Below, in pieces: positions 21,771 to 33,467 of a stretch of DNA of 64,000 nucleotides (positions within the stretch are counted from its first letter, which is position 1; each line of letters opens with the position of its first letter). A model generated the notes under the pieces. That model was not told where the DNA came from, ran no database searches, and worked only from the letters and a program-made list of their open reading frames with translations. Origin of the DNA: Stereum hirsutum FP-91666 SS1 (Eukaryota > Basidiomycota > Agaricomycetes > Russulales > Stereaceae); contig NW_006763136.1 of assembly GCF_000264905.1 (NCBI RefSeq), positions 43,934-107,933 of the forward strand, given 5' to 3'. The translations under genes and the position numbers were made by a program.

Positions 21771-24700
21771 ACGCTTGCATATGTACAGTTAGTGACCGAT
21801 ATGCTCTCGGTCACTGTCGTTGACGACGTCGGGAGGGATGCAGGCAAGGGCGGGAACAGTTAACAGCTCCCGGACGGACGCTCCGCGCTTTGACGGAATA
21901 ATTATATTCCCCATTTCGAATTCATTTCCGGGCCAGGCTTCCGCTCGAGCGCGCGGCGTTTGCTGGGCGAAGTTACTGTAATTCGTATTTTCGACTTTGG
22001 CCCATCGGGACTTTCTTGGGTACGGAGGGTTCGTTGGTCTCTTCGTCGGGTTGCATGCATTTATATGTGCTGGGGCTGCTAACTACACTAGGTTGAAGGC
22101 ACAATACTAATACTACCGCTGGATCACGAGTAGAACCGTGCACTAGCAAGTGTATTATAACACAACGACAAGAAATAGTGATGGACCAAAACAGTGTTCA
22201 CGTCTGAATGCGTACGTACGAGCGCGGAATTTACAAGAGGCATGATGGTGGACAAGAGGCTGAGCGAACGGGCCCGTCGAAGACGTGTCGAGGGTGGTGA
22301 CTGTCTAAAGTAGAGGGTTCGTTGCATACCTACATCTCCCGTACAGACCAGAACGACGACGACTCTGGTCCACTTCTATCCGAAAATGTGGATGTGAACC
22401 GAAGAACTCACAGCCCACTGGACCCGCCCTTCCTTACGCTACCGGGACACCGCCATTGACGCTGACGAACTCGCTCGCCGTCTCTCGGGAGAACAGTATT
22501 ACTTCGTCGTCCACGTCCGGAAGGACAAGGAGATTCAAAGGCTAAGTTTTCGAAAACGTAGCCATGGGACGTCAGAGTACATGAATCCTGGTATCGTGCG
22601 TCCTGATCCAAAAAGAGGGAGTCATTATATCCGAGGCGGGAGAATCGTCGCAGCTAGATGGCCTGAGCATCAGTAGACGACATCCGAGAATGGAGGGGGC
22701 GGGGAATAGAGATAATGTTTCGATGTGACTCAGGTCCTTACATCCTCACCCAAACCTCGCATAAGACCCTCGTCGTCAAAAGTTAGACCAACTGTGATCG
22801 CCCAAAGAGTAGTACTCGTTGAAGGATGGTATCGAAGCGGATGGTGTCAGTTCATGGAAGTGTCGAACGAGGAACGCTTCAGGCTCAGGCATTGGCGGAT
22901 GGGAGGTGTTGACGAGGACGGAGAAGATGGATAGATTACCAACCTTGACTTTCGTCTCTGTTGGAGCTGTATGCACAGACATAAACATGAGGTAAACAAC
23001 GAGAAGGGCCGCACACGAAGAGCACGAAGACTGGAGTGAAGTAAGCTTTCGCAAACACCTGCACGGGACCTGGACGACCTGTGGGCTGTTTAACATATGC
23101 CTAGACATGAAGATCGGAGCAGGAGTGAGCGAACAAGTCGTTCCGCATAACATGTGTACGATGATATAAACACATAATCCAATCTCGCATTCAGATCGCC
23201 GTCGCCCAGAATATCTTCGTTAGCCTACATAAGACCCAGACCCATGTTCAGAAGGCATCAAAAACCTAAATCCCCCGGACGTACTCAATATATCGAATTG
23301 ACCAAGGCGGTGCGCGTCGAAGAAGGTCGAAGACGATAGGCAAATCATAGAGGATACGCAGATCTCGTTTCCCCGAACTGAAAACCGCCGCATTCGTCAT
23401 GCAACGTGAGCGACCGAAGCAGTCGGGAGCCAACCAGAGGTGAACGAGGGCGAACGTCGCCGTCGAAGCGTTCGCCGTTCCGCGTTGGAATTAGGTGGGC
23501 TGATGGGAGCGAGCCCGGTGGGCGCGGGAGTCGAAGAAGGCGATATTTCTGGCTGTATTTGTAGACCGGTGAAGGTCCATTTGTGTTTCTTTGAGAAGGA
23601 GGGTTTCACTAATCCTAGACGAGGTGATGAGGGATTGGTAGAGCAAATAAATTCCCGATTGAACGAAAGACGGTCGTAAGCAAGAGCCTCGTCTGAGCTC
23701 CGGGATACTTCAGTCCTGTGCAACAGGTGACGAGTACATCGCATGTCAAACTGAGGGGACATCGGGTCGCTACGCCACAAGAGTCAAACCAAACATGGCT
23801 ACCGTGCAGCGCTAAGAAGCACGAACAAAGAGGGTACGAGACACGGCGTCCTTTATTTAGATATAGTTGATTGGGCAAGGAATCGGAACAACCAAAGGCA
23901 GGAAGCTAAAAACACAGCCATGCTGCACGTTTCTCCACCGGGGCATGTACTAAAGACAGCGCGAAGTGGTATTGATATCTGCCTGAGTAACGGTGGAGAC
24001 GGGGCGGCCATGCCCCTCGTACCAGAGAGGTGGAGTGGGGCATATTTGTAGATCGTATCCCGCCTGTAAGATTTAGCGAAGACACCAACGCCAACGATGA
24101 ACGGCGCTAGCAATAGAGTACTATGCGCCATAGACAAGCTGAAGCATGCCCCGTCTATCCTACGGAGACGCTGCGCGAAACTTCATTCCAAGAAGCTTTG
24201 CAGAAGAGTAAAGGTTGCGGAGGAAATAAACAGGATCGAGCCACTCACTTTCCGCTCAGCGCACAACAGTTTCCCTCTGTCCCGCCATTTGTATCCTTCG
24301 GCCACGAAATACAAACAAATTGATTCGGCACCGGAGGGAGATGGGAGGGAGATATATATCCAGAATTCCGAGTCGAACTAAATTTCTTATTACGGAGAAC
24401 TCCGGGGCGGCGCATGAAAGATACCGCCGGGACCCAAAGCGCTCCAGCCACGACGACTCGCGGTCGTCTCTCGTACGCTTTGATCCCGCAAAACAGGAGA
24501 ATTGCAGAAAAATAGAAGGTTTCTCTCTCTACTGTTCATTTGCTGGCGATAGGCTATTGTATATCTATTCTTGGTCGCCATCAAAGTGTCCGGGTCATTG
24601 TAATAAAGGATTCGCTTGGATGGCTCGGGCTCCTGTTGGTTCCTATCGTTCCCGTGCACTTTTATCGCTCAGTTTTTGACAGGTATTGAAATCCCGGGCG

Positions 24701-24863
24701 ACGTCTCGCACTTTGCACCAGATCCAGCTTTTATACGAGATCCTTATAATGTGACGGCCATTGTGGCCTGGATAATTCTTTCCGCCGCTCGACCACAAAC
24801 CGTGTCCTCCTGTTCTCACTCGTATCCCTCGTCTGCTTGTCCTTCAGGCCTCAGAGCCAAGAC
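21771..24863. other. Divergent intergenic region, 3.1 kb
   Basis: It separates the PH-domain gene (-) and the DUF6533 gene (+). Several minus-strand frames look coding-like: 23397-23700 with PSSPRLGLVKPSFSKKHKW and LRRRRSPSFTSGWLPTA; 22776-23020 with a hydrophobic segment and HFHELTPSASIPSFNEYY; and a hydrophobic N-terminus near 24120. They could be exons of one unrecognised minus-strand gene, but I could not connect them by consistent splicing. Confidence 0.35.
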
Positions 24864-27002
24864 ATGGCTATCGACACTACCGCGGCGACCACTGCTTCTG
24901 TGTATCTAAAGCTATGTTCGATGGCTATCTGGTTCTACGAGTAAGTCGCGTCTCTTGACTTGTTCGAAATCGTGCTCGCTCATACAGGACCATGCAGCTA
25001 TTGCCTGACTATTCCGGCTGAATACAGGTGCGTGAAGCCAATGAGCGTCCAGTAACCTCTACATATACCTAACGGTATCTGTTGCTCTTTTGCTAGCCTG
25101 TATAAGAGGTATGCTTTATTCGAGATGGACCAGCCTTCATGTCATCGTGCTTACGCACCTTGCAGGCAAATGCAGCAGACGAGATACACAAGAGCGTTCT
25201 GGCTCCTTATAGCAGTTCGCTACCTGGGCGCGATAGCGGTCATAAGTAACTCTGCTGGGTATGTTCATATTCCTCCAGCTGCGTAATGTCAGTAGCTTAC
25301 GAAACTACGCCTTTCGGTCTTATTCATCTATAGATACTTCGCGGCGCAACACTCTAGTGGGTCTTGCCTTGCGTATCACTCATGGGCTCCAGTAACACGG
25401 TAGGGATGGTGCACTTCTATCCCAAGCTCAATGACTCAAAACCTTGGTGTCTTCCTCAGAGTCCTTTCGTCGACTGCGACCCAGCTTGTACGTCTTCAGT
25501 GTCGCCGCCCGATTCCTGCTTGCTGTTCGTTTATTGAACTTATTTCCAACTCTGGCTCCTCAGGTTTTCTTTTGGCGGTATGTTCTCTAGGAGATATCGT
25601 CTTTCTACTTATTTATAAGCTACATATGCGTTATTTCTCCAGAACGTGGGCTATTGCAGGGCGCAGAAGGACGCCTTTCCTCGTGCTATTGACAGTATTT
25701 GTTATTGCATTCGCTGTGCGTATATATGTCTGTCCTATCCAAAATGAACCGTTCTAACTCCGTATGTTGGAATCCAGGGTCAAACAGTCGCCATAGTGCT
25801 CTTCATCATCCGTAAGCTTTTGATCGTTCTACATGACACGAAAATTTGATGAGAGCCTCATCGACTTCGTATGTAGCGGCTCTACGAGCGGGCGTAAGTG
25901 TCTCGCGTAGGGATCTTCTTTCACAAAACTTATCCATAAAATGGCTCTGTAGGACAACTGCGCCCTTTCGGCTAACATTCCTCGAGGTATCACCGCGATG
26001 TATTACCTTGTAACGATGTAAGCATGTCCTCGACTCATCATGACCGGCTTGAGGTCGCCGCTCAACTCATCGCTCTACGCAAATTAGGTTGTATGACCTC
26101 GTGGTGTTCTCCATCTCCTCGTTCTATCTTCTGCGGGTGAATACCACTCAGACCCAAACATTTTCGTTCACACGAGCTTTGGTGAGTCACACCTCGCATA
26201 TATGGCGTTTCAAACACGGTCACTGACGTCTCCCCCTTGTTGATCAGTTCCATGATGGTCTCATCTAGTAAGTTCACCTTTATCCCGCCGTCGCCTTCCA
26301 CTTGGATATGTCTGACTTGCCGTCCAATAGTATGATGGTAGCGACGTTCATCAACGTCCTCGCTGTGACCTTCACCTTCATGCCGTGGAAATCGATACAG
26401 GTAAAACCACTATTGCACCAGTGTTACCGCACGCTCAACTCGTCTTCCCCCTAGACTATGTTTAGCTCTGTAGGTTTTATATTTTGCGCTGCACGCGCGC
26501 TTGGGCGAAAGAAATAGAGTGCTAAACGTTCTCGTCTCTTGCAGCCAGCCATCGCGATCATCACAATCTCCGGCTCGCGAATGGTCCTCAACCTGCAAAG
26601 TGCGTTGCCGTCCATATCTTACTCCGATCGCTTTCCTCACCTCCTTACTCCACATCAGATCGCTTCCAAGATGGCACAAGCTACAACACCTCCTCTCACG
26701 AGCTCTCCGAACGGACCACGCACAATCCCAGCAACCGACGCGACATCGTCACCATTGGCGGAACTCCCACAACGCCCGGTGGCCCTCGCCGTCACGGCCC
26801 CAGTGTCCACAGCGGACTAAACCGACAAAACACGGTCACCAATACGAACGGACAGGTGTCCGTGAATATATACGTGGAGACGCAGGACGATGCTGGCTAT
26901 CCTGTCGATATGAAGGCTCATGATGGGAGCGAGGGCGCGAGTGCGATCGAAGAGGAGGATCATGATGTAGTCAAACCGGGGCCGCGGTGGGGCGTGGAGT
27001 AG
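24864..27002 (+). CDS. DUF6533 seven-helix membrane protein
   Basis: Seventeen exons, several very small (12, 14, 15, 17 and 20 bp), join in frame to give 368 aa. Key exons are 24864-24940, 25166-25258, 25643-25715, 26088-26181, 26331-26400 and 26659-27002. The N-terminus MAIDTTAATTASVYLKLCSM leads to AIWFYDYCLTIPAEYSLYKR, the DUF6533 signature (aromatic-x-D-Y-x-L-T-hydrophobic). Further helices include TQLVFFWRTWAIAGRRRTPF, LVLLTVFVIAFAGQTVAIVL and MMVATFINVLAVTFTFMPW. A 110-residue hydrophilic tail rich in Thr/Asn/Ser ends the protein. The topology resembles a GPCR-like receptor, and the family is expanded in agaricomycetes. The ligand and function are unknown. Short exons make an error at one or two junctions possible, but all phases agree. 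Confidence 0.85.
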
Positions 27003-27467
27003 GAATTTGTGGTTCTAGTTGGTTTTTTGGGTATATTATGTCGTATCATGGGTGTTCGTGGGTCTAGTTTATGCCTTCTGTATTATTTGAATATATGTAT
27101 TATGAGAGGTCTTCCTCATACGTCGCTCGTTACATAGCCTCGCTAGAACCTTCCTGCCGCCAGCCGACGTAGAGGGAAAGTTAAGCGGAACAACAGGACA
27201 TAAAAAGAAACAGATACCAGCAGCGACTAAAGAAAATGAACCGTAACAGAGAGGCCTGTCCCCGACTTCACGCGGAGAGCTGCAGGATGCTGCGAATATG
27301 AGAGGTAACAGAGACTCACATCGTACACGTTAAGTGTTTCTGATTCCAGCCGCACCTCGCCACATCGTCCATCTCCTCTCCTCTCTCCTCTCTCTTTCGG
27401 CCTTCCGCCAGTCGTCCGCCGCCCATATTATCAATTATCGGACCTGACAAGAAATTTCGTCAGGGAG
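27003..27467. other. Convergent intergenic region
   Basis: It holds the 3' ends of the DUF6533 gene and of the WD40 remnant. Nothing else is seen. Confidence 0.5.
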
Positions 27468-28870
27468 TTACGCTACCACTGACCATTCACTCTGTACACA
27501 TACCTCAGGAGATCCGAGAGCACTCTCTTCGCGGTTCGACGATGTATCATGCAGATTTGTCGCGATTAATTCGTCAACGTTCCATACGCGAATGGTACGG
27601 TCCATCGATCCTGACGCAATATACCTTCCATCCGATGAGAAACCCACTGTCATGACACAACCGTCGTGCCTCATAACAGACTTGGCTACCACGCCCTTCT
27701 CTACGCCCAGAGACGAACCGTCTGATCCCACGATCCAGAAACGACATATTTCTCATCTGGAGAAATCACTACACATTCGATTAAGTCCCTACATCCAATC
27801 AAAGGTTTTCCGACTATCTTCTCTTGTGCTGTAAAGATGAGGATCGTACTGGCCCGATTGGCGATTTGTGCGGAAAATGCACCAGTACCGGCTGGTGCGA
27901 CAGACTGGCCGAGGTAAATGTACGTCGAGAGCGATGGGCCTTTCTGTAAGTCATAGATTTGAAAGGTCCCTTCATGGTCGCATGATAGGTGAAGACCTTC
28001 AGGTGATGTATGGACAGCGCCCGGACCCAGCTCGTCTTTTGCAAATGGAGGAAACGCCCCGCCACCACGATTCGCGTCCCAGATGCGAATGTGGACATCA
28101 TCTGAAGAGAAGACGATGTATTTACCGTCCGAAGAAAACGACGGATAGTTCAGTGCCAGTATAACCGAAAATGGCCTTCCCACCAAGAAGCACCGTTGGC
28201 GAGACAACTTCTGTGTCTGGAGAGAGCACCTCGCTCATGGTCTGTGAGCGATCATTGATCCAACCATGCCCCACCTCCCAAGCAATCGCGCTGGAAAATA
28301 GCACTTCACCAAATGTATTAAGTGAAACAACGCTTTTGTCTTTCGGACAGAATTGGACGGCGTAGACCGTGCAACTATGAATGAGGAAGGGTTGGATGAC
28401 TTCACATCGTTCGTCCGTGTCCCAAACGCGAACGGGGTTATCCGTCGAGGTTGAGGCCTGATGACTCCCGTCCGACGAGAACGCCACGGAGGTGATCCAT
28501 CCAACGTGGCCCATGAAAATATATTCCCTGGGTCGGACTCCCCTCTTCACGTACCATATCCTGATAGTGTGGTCGTATGAGCCGGATGCGATGGTTTGGC
28601 CTTTGGGAGAGAATGAAAGACACCGAATAGCGTTTTGATGACCGACGAGTATGCGGCGAGAGAATGAATTAGTGGTGGCAAATGGAAGATCTCATAGACG
28701 TATAGTGCGCTCATAGGAACCAGACGCAAGACGATTCCCGTCTGATGAAAATGCGAGCGACGAGACCGGATCCTTATGGCCTATCAAAGGCTTCCCTACT
28801 GCCGTGCCTGTGGCAATATTCCAAACACGGTTGAAGATGTTATGTTGTGAATGACCCACGGAACATGGGC
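27468..28870 (-). pseudogene. WD40-repeat gene with one nonsense and two frameshift lesions
   Basis: At least six WD40 blades can be read on the minus strand: FNRVWNIATGTAVGKPLIGH; LASGSYERTIRL; TIASGSYDHTIRIWYVKRGV; STDNPVRVWDTDERCEV; VHIRIWDANRGG; YVVSGSWDQTVRLW; and YIASGSMDRTIRVWNVDEL. Three lesions break the frame. The expected Trp of TIRLWDL is TGA (28692-28694). The frame changes near 28150-28190 between VVSPTVLLGGK and the blade containing SFSSDGKYIVFSSD. A single missing base near 27705 turns LWDVEKG into LWA-stop. No introns explain these. The original gene was probably a beta-propeller protein, possibly the repeat half of a NACHT-WD40 type protein; no NTPase part is present here. 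Confidence 0.8.
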
Positions 28871-29207
28871 ACTATGAAGACCGCACGCGTCGATGTTTCA
28901 CGGTGAACGATCACGAAACAGAACCGGGCTACATCGGGGTCGAGACACGCGCTAAGTGGATGCCCAGTAGCTCGATAACATTCCTGCTCTCCAACCTCTT
29001 TACCGTGGGGCCGCGGGGGTGCCACCATGAACATGGGCGATAGAATGTTTTTATCCACGCAGCATGTGCGTCATATTTTCATTTTGATGGAAATGGCGTG
29101 CAGGTACATATCATGGGCATGGGAGATGGCAGAGATACAAACGCATGCAGGTGGAACCAGAGAGAATAAAAGGCGGATAAAGAGCAGCAAGGACAAATGA
29201 GAACACA

Positions 29208-29211
<4 letters not shown>
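28871..29211. other. Intergenic stretch
   Basis: It should contain the 3' UTR of the P1 gene. No gene is seen. Confidence 0.4.
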
Positions 29212-29238
<27 letters not shown>

Positions 29239-29932
29239 AAACTCCATCAGGAAACCGAGCGACCGAGAGTGAAAGAAGGGAAGAACGCACCATGTCATCG
29301 TCTGACTCCTCCTTCTCCTCCTCCTTCTTCTCCTCGACCTTCTCCTCAGCAGCGGCGGCACCACCAGCAGCAGCTGGTGCACCGGCAGCGGCGGGTGCAC
29401 CTCCACCGGAGCCAACGTTCGAAAGGAGGTCCTTCACGTTCTTGCCCTCGAGAGCCTTGGCGAGGAGGGAAGCCCAGATGGGCTCGAGCTCGACGTTAGC
29501 AGCCGAGGTAAGGGCGACGATCTTGTCGGACTGTGGATACGGAGCGCGTTTTAGATGTGTACGAATAAGCTTTCGGTACAGTGTGCAGTGCAAGGGATTT
29601 ACGCACAGTGATTTCAATGCCATCATCGGCAAGGATGAGAGCGGCGTAAGTCGCGGCGAGTTCTGCGCTGGCCTGTACAATTAAAATAACACGGTGAGCA
29701 CCTCTTGAACAAACTAGCCCATCGCACAGCAGTATGCTGCCTTCGACGACAGTAGCATCCAAGTCCCTTGTGAGGGTCATGATTTCCAGCATCACTTCCC
29801 AACCTCAAGCTGCAGGCCCTCCATTGAGTCATCCATCCGAAGTTCGACTCATCCATCCATTCCTTCAACAGTACCCTGGCGTTCCTGTATGCCTCCACGA
29901 CGTTCCAATGACCACGAAAGGGTGCTCACCAT
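29212..29932 (-). CDS. RPP1: 60S acidic ribosomal protein P1
   Basis: Four exons (29932-29930, 29672-29607, 29530-29291, 29232-29212) give 109 aa, the normal size. The first exon is just the ATG followed directly by a donor (GTGAGC) and a 257-bp intron. It joins [20 protein letters not shown], then [20 protein letters not shown] and [20 protein letters not shown] Gly/Ala hinge, an acidic Lys/Glu tail and the last exon's GFGLFD follow. P1 pairs with P2 in the ribosomal stalk and recruits translational GTPases. The assignment is certain from the hinge and terminal motif. The single-codon first exon is the best available start, since no Met precedes the second exon in frame. Confidence 0.93.
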
Positions 29933-31087
29933 TGCTGATAACTTGAGATTCAAAGTAGACGGGCTACAGCGAGTCGAGGGCGGGGCGGTCTGTTTGTTGT
30001 GCGCCGCGATGAACGAGCACAAACTTCGGCGCGCGCGGAAAATGCCGATCCTCCACGTGGAATGCCGTTTGGGCGCCTCTTCGCGATTTGCTCCGTAACA
30101 CCTGTTCAACACCTGTTAAACGACTCTTCATTCGTCTTATACTGTACGTCCGAGACACTGAGCACCTGAACATCATGTTTCAATACGAAGCTGCGCTTTC
30201 TCTAAATGACCCTCCCCCGATGTGGCTGTCAAGCAGCGTTCAAACTCTCGGTAGGAAAGAACTTTGTGTCATCTCGTCCTGAGCGGCAGTGCTAGTCCGC
30301 AGGGAAACCCCATGTAAATAGTCTGTTAGAACCAGCAGTTGGTTACAATATTTCCAGGTCCCATTAGAGCGACCATGGGCTCAGTCGAGTATTTTTGAAA
30401 ATCCAGACTGACGGGACGCAGTGCCGAATGCCGAAGGCTTCCGAATCTAACAAGGACAAACAACGCTGTGTTTGCTCCGACTCTTCAACGCTCCCTCCAA
30501 GTAGTCGCCCAAAGGCAGAGTAGACTAGATTTCAACCGGGCATATATCCAACGACTTTCTATAGCTTGCCTGACACACTGCCTTTCTCCAGCCGCTGTCT
30601 CTCTGTTCGAACTGTCTTCTGTTTACACAATCGAAAGATAGAGAAGTGTTTCAATCACTCATTTCCGATATACATCTTCATCCTCTCGACTCAACTGGTA
30701 TGGCTTGAACTCGCAAAGATATGCGGCATAAGTACCTTCGCTAGCAACTCTGTGGCCTACACTTCTGCTTAGCCTACAATCTACATTAGCGCTATCCCTC
30801 TGATCAACTCACCCTCTCGCAGTCAGATGCTCTCCTGATCTCAAATATCTGTTGCTTCTTGTCCCTCGGCCTTCCTTCCGTCTCCGACTGCTTCGACCCT
30901 TCGTAAGCCCTCCGTGTGAGTACCAGAAAGGGAGCTGGTAGTCACACCCGATTCCCATCTCGTACGAGATAAGAGGCCCCTATGACGTTCGCGGGTCAAC
31001 CCCCGATTTCCCCCCATTTTCTTCGGAGGCGAACCACTTTTCATCTTCACTGTGACTTCGAGCATCAACAAGCAGTCTACATAAGTT
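29933..31087. other. Divergent intergenic region
   Basis: It is the shared promoter space of P1 (-) and the amidase (+). No gene is recognised. Confidence 0.5.
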
Positions 31088-32934
31088 ATGATGAAGGTAA
31101 GTAGTGGTTTCGCGGTTGGTTTTTTAAGACTTCTAAACGATCGTATCACTGCAGTTTTTCGCCTTACCCATCCTCATCGTCTCTATCTTATCGCTCCTCA
31201 GACCCGCGAATGTTAGAGCTTTCGATCCTCGCGAAGCTACTATCCAAAGTGTTCATACCGCCCTGTTCAGTAACCTCACGACTTGCCGCACCATTGTTTC
31301 CTCCTTCCTTTCCCGCATCGAAGCCTACAATCCAACCATCAACGCTATCATCTCCCTCAACCCCCACGCTCTCACCATTGTCGACTCCCTCGATGCCTCG
31401 CTCGCTTCTGGTAACGCGACTGGACAGCTGTTTTGCGTCCCAGTGCTGCTCAAGGATAATTATGATGCAGTGGGGATGAACACAACGGCAGGATGCGAGG
31501 ATTTGAGAGGGAGTGTGCCGAACGTTGATGCACCGGTCGTGCAAGTATTGAAGAAGGAAGGAGCTGTGATATTGGGGAAAGCGAATTTACACGAGTTGGC
31601 GTTGGAGGGTCTGTCTGTGTCTTCACTTGGTGGGCAGGTAGGTTTGCCTTCATTGGAACGAATTCGTCGAGAAGGGCAAGGAAAGTATGTGCTTACATGC
31701 CTCCCAGACTATCAACCCGTATGATCATACACGTACCCCTGGTGGTAGTTCGGGTGGTACTGGCGCCGCTATCGCTATGTCGTTTGCAGTTTTCGGTACC
31801 GGTACCGATACAGGCATGTCGATACATTCGAAAGCCTCACCACCCAACTGATCACTTTGTCTAGTGAATTCGCTGCGGTCCCCTGTATCGGCGAACAACC
31901 TCTTCAGTGTCCGTCCGACTCGTGGCCTTATTTCCCGCTCCGGGATCGTGCCCATATCCTTCACTCAAGACGCGATTGGACCGATAGCACGAAGCTTGGA
32001 AGATGTGGCGGTGGCACTCACAGTCATGTCAAGCGTAGGTTACGATCCGGACGACAACACAACCGCACTCGTACCTTCAGCGAATGTCGGGTTGGATTAC
32101 TCACAGTTCTTGTCGGGAGATGGGACAAAACTGAACGGCGCAAGATTAGGATTATTGGAGGGCTTCTTCAACAGAACGGAAAGCGATGAGACGACGCCGG
32201 TGAATGAAGTCATGGACAGGATGGCACAGAAGCTAACAGCAGCCGGGGCCACGGTCTTACGCATCAACGAGACGGTCTATAACGCTACTTCCATTGCCCT
32301 CCTTGACGTTCAACAGTTCGAATATCGACAAGAAATGGACGCCTACCTCCAACGACCTTCGCTTGGTGGTATACACCCATCTACGCTCAACGAGCTCTAC
32401 GCCAGCAAGAAATTCCTCGTCATTCCAGCGCAATACACCTACGTCAATAATACCCTAGTCTCTTCGACCTCCCCATCCACTAACACGACCTATGCAACCA
32501 TCAAACTCGCCATTCAAGACCTCGTCACAACACTCCAATCCACCTTCGCGTCGAACGATCTCGACGCTATCATCTATCCCGAACAAAAAAACCTCGTTGT
32601 CCGAATCGGATCTCCATCCCAGTCAGGACGAAACGGTATCCTCGGCGCACTGACAGGATCACCTGTCGTTACTGTGCCCGCTGGATTCTCAGATCCGAGT
32701 AACGAAGCTCCGTTGGGTGTGCCTATTGGGATGGAGATTCTGGGCAGACCGTGGACGGAGGGAAAGTTGTTAGGAATCGCAAAAGGTGTTGTGAGCGCGA
32801 GCAGGGGTGGAGGTGTGAGGAGGGTGCCGGAGTTTGCGAGGCAAAGCGTGGCAGTGAAGAGTTATGGGGGTGTTCCGGTCATTGCACCGGACGGGGAGAA
32901 TATACCGAAAGCGTACCCGCTGGGTACCCTATAG
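31088..32934 (+). CDS. Secreted amidase (amidase-signature family)
   Basis: Four exons (31088-31096, 31155-31637, 31708-31813, 31865-32934) give 555 aa. The N-terminus [18 protein letters not shown] is a signal peptide. Amidase-signature landmarks are in order: VLLKDNYD with catalytic Lys103, [12 protein letters not shown] with the cis-Ser at 178, and FGTGTDTVNSLRSP with nucleophile Ser202. The 24-residue spacing equals that of fatty acid amide hydrolase. [20 protein letters not shown] and [14 protein letters not shown] follow. Several N-x-S/T sites fit an extracellular protein. It would hydrolyse an amide bond; the substrate cannot be told. The third intron (31814-31864) has a GC donor (CAG/GCATGT), and this is needed to keep the frame. 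It sits beside the duplicated membrane protein and flavin oxidase genes. Confidence 0.93.
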
Positions 32935-33467
32935 CGGTCAGTATTTCGCGCCGTCGTGTGATCAAAAGACATGCCAATCGTCCCTGTGGCGTTTACAATG
33001 CATGAGCGCATCAAACTTTGTTATGCATCAGTGGCGTTGCTACCATCAGATTTGAGGCTTGTACAACCGTACTGTACGATCGCGACTCGGATTGTATTCG
33101 CCACGCCCATTTCTTATGTACCCAACAATCCTCGAGCCCTAGAGCCACAGATCACTGCCAAGCCATCGCAACGTTTCAATTCCGACCGCCGGAGATCGGA
33201 GAGCAAGTTCATTCTGACTTCTCCCGTTTGCTGAACGAAGTCAAGCGGTCCCGTTACGTATATCAAATTTACAACATCAGGCGAGATCCTGCGAGATCCC
33301 ACGTTGGGGGACAACGCAATGCGGCATGACGACGGGTCAGCCGTTTTGTGTCGTTTTGTCAATGACAAAGGGTCTCCACAAAAGCTTCGCGAATCCCGCT
33401 GAGTACCCTCTCTTCGTCTTCAGTTACTTCCAGCACGTCTTCGCGAGGCTCCTGGACGCGTTAGGGG
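32935..33467. other. Intergenic stretch
   Basis: No gene is seen. It should hold the promoter of the membrane protein P1. Confidence 0.4.
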
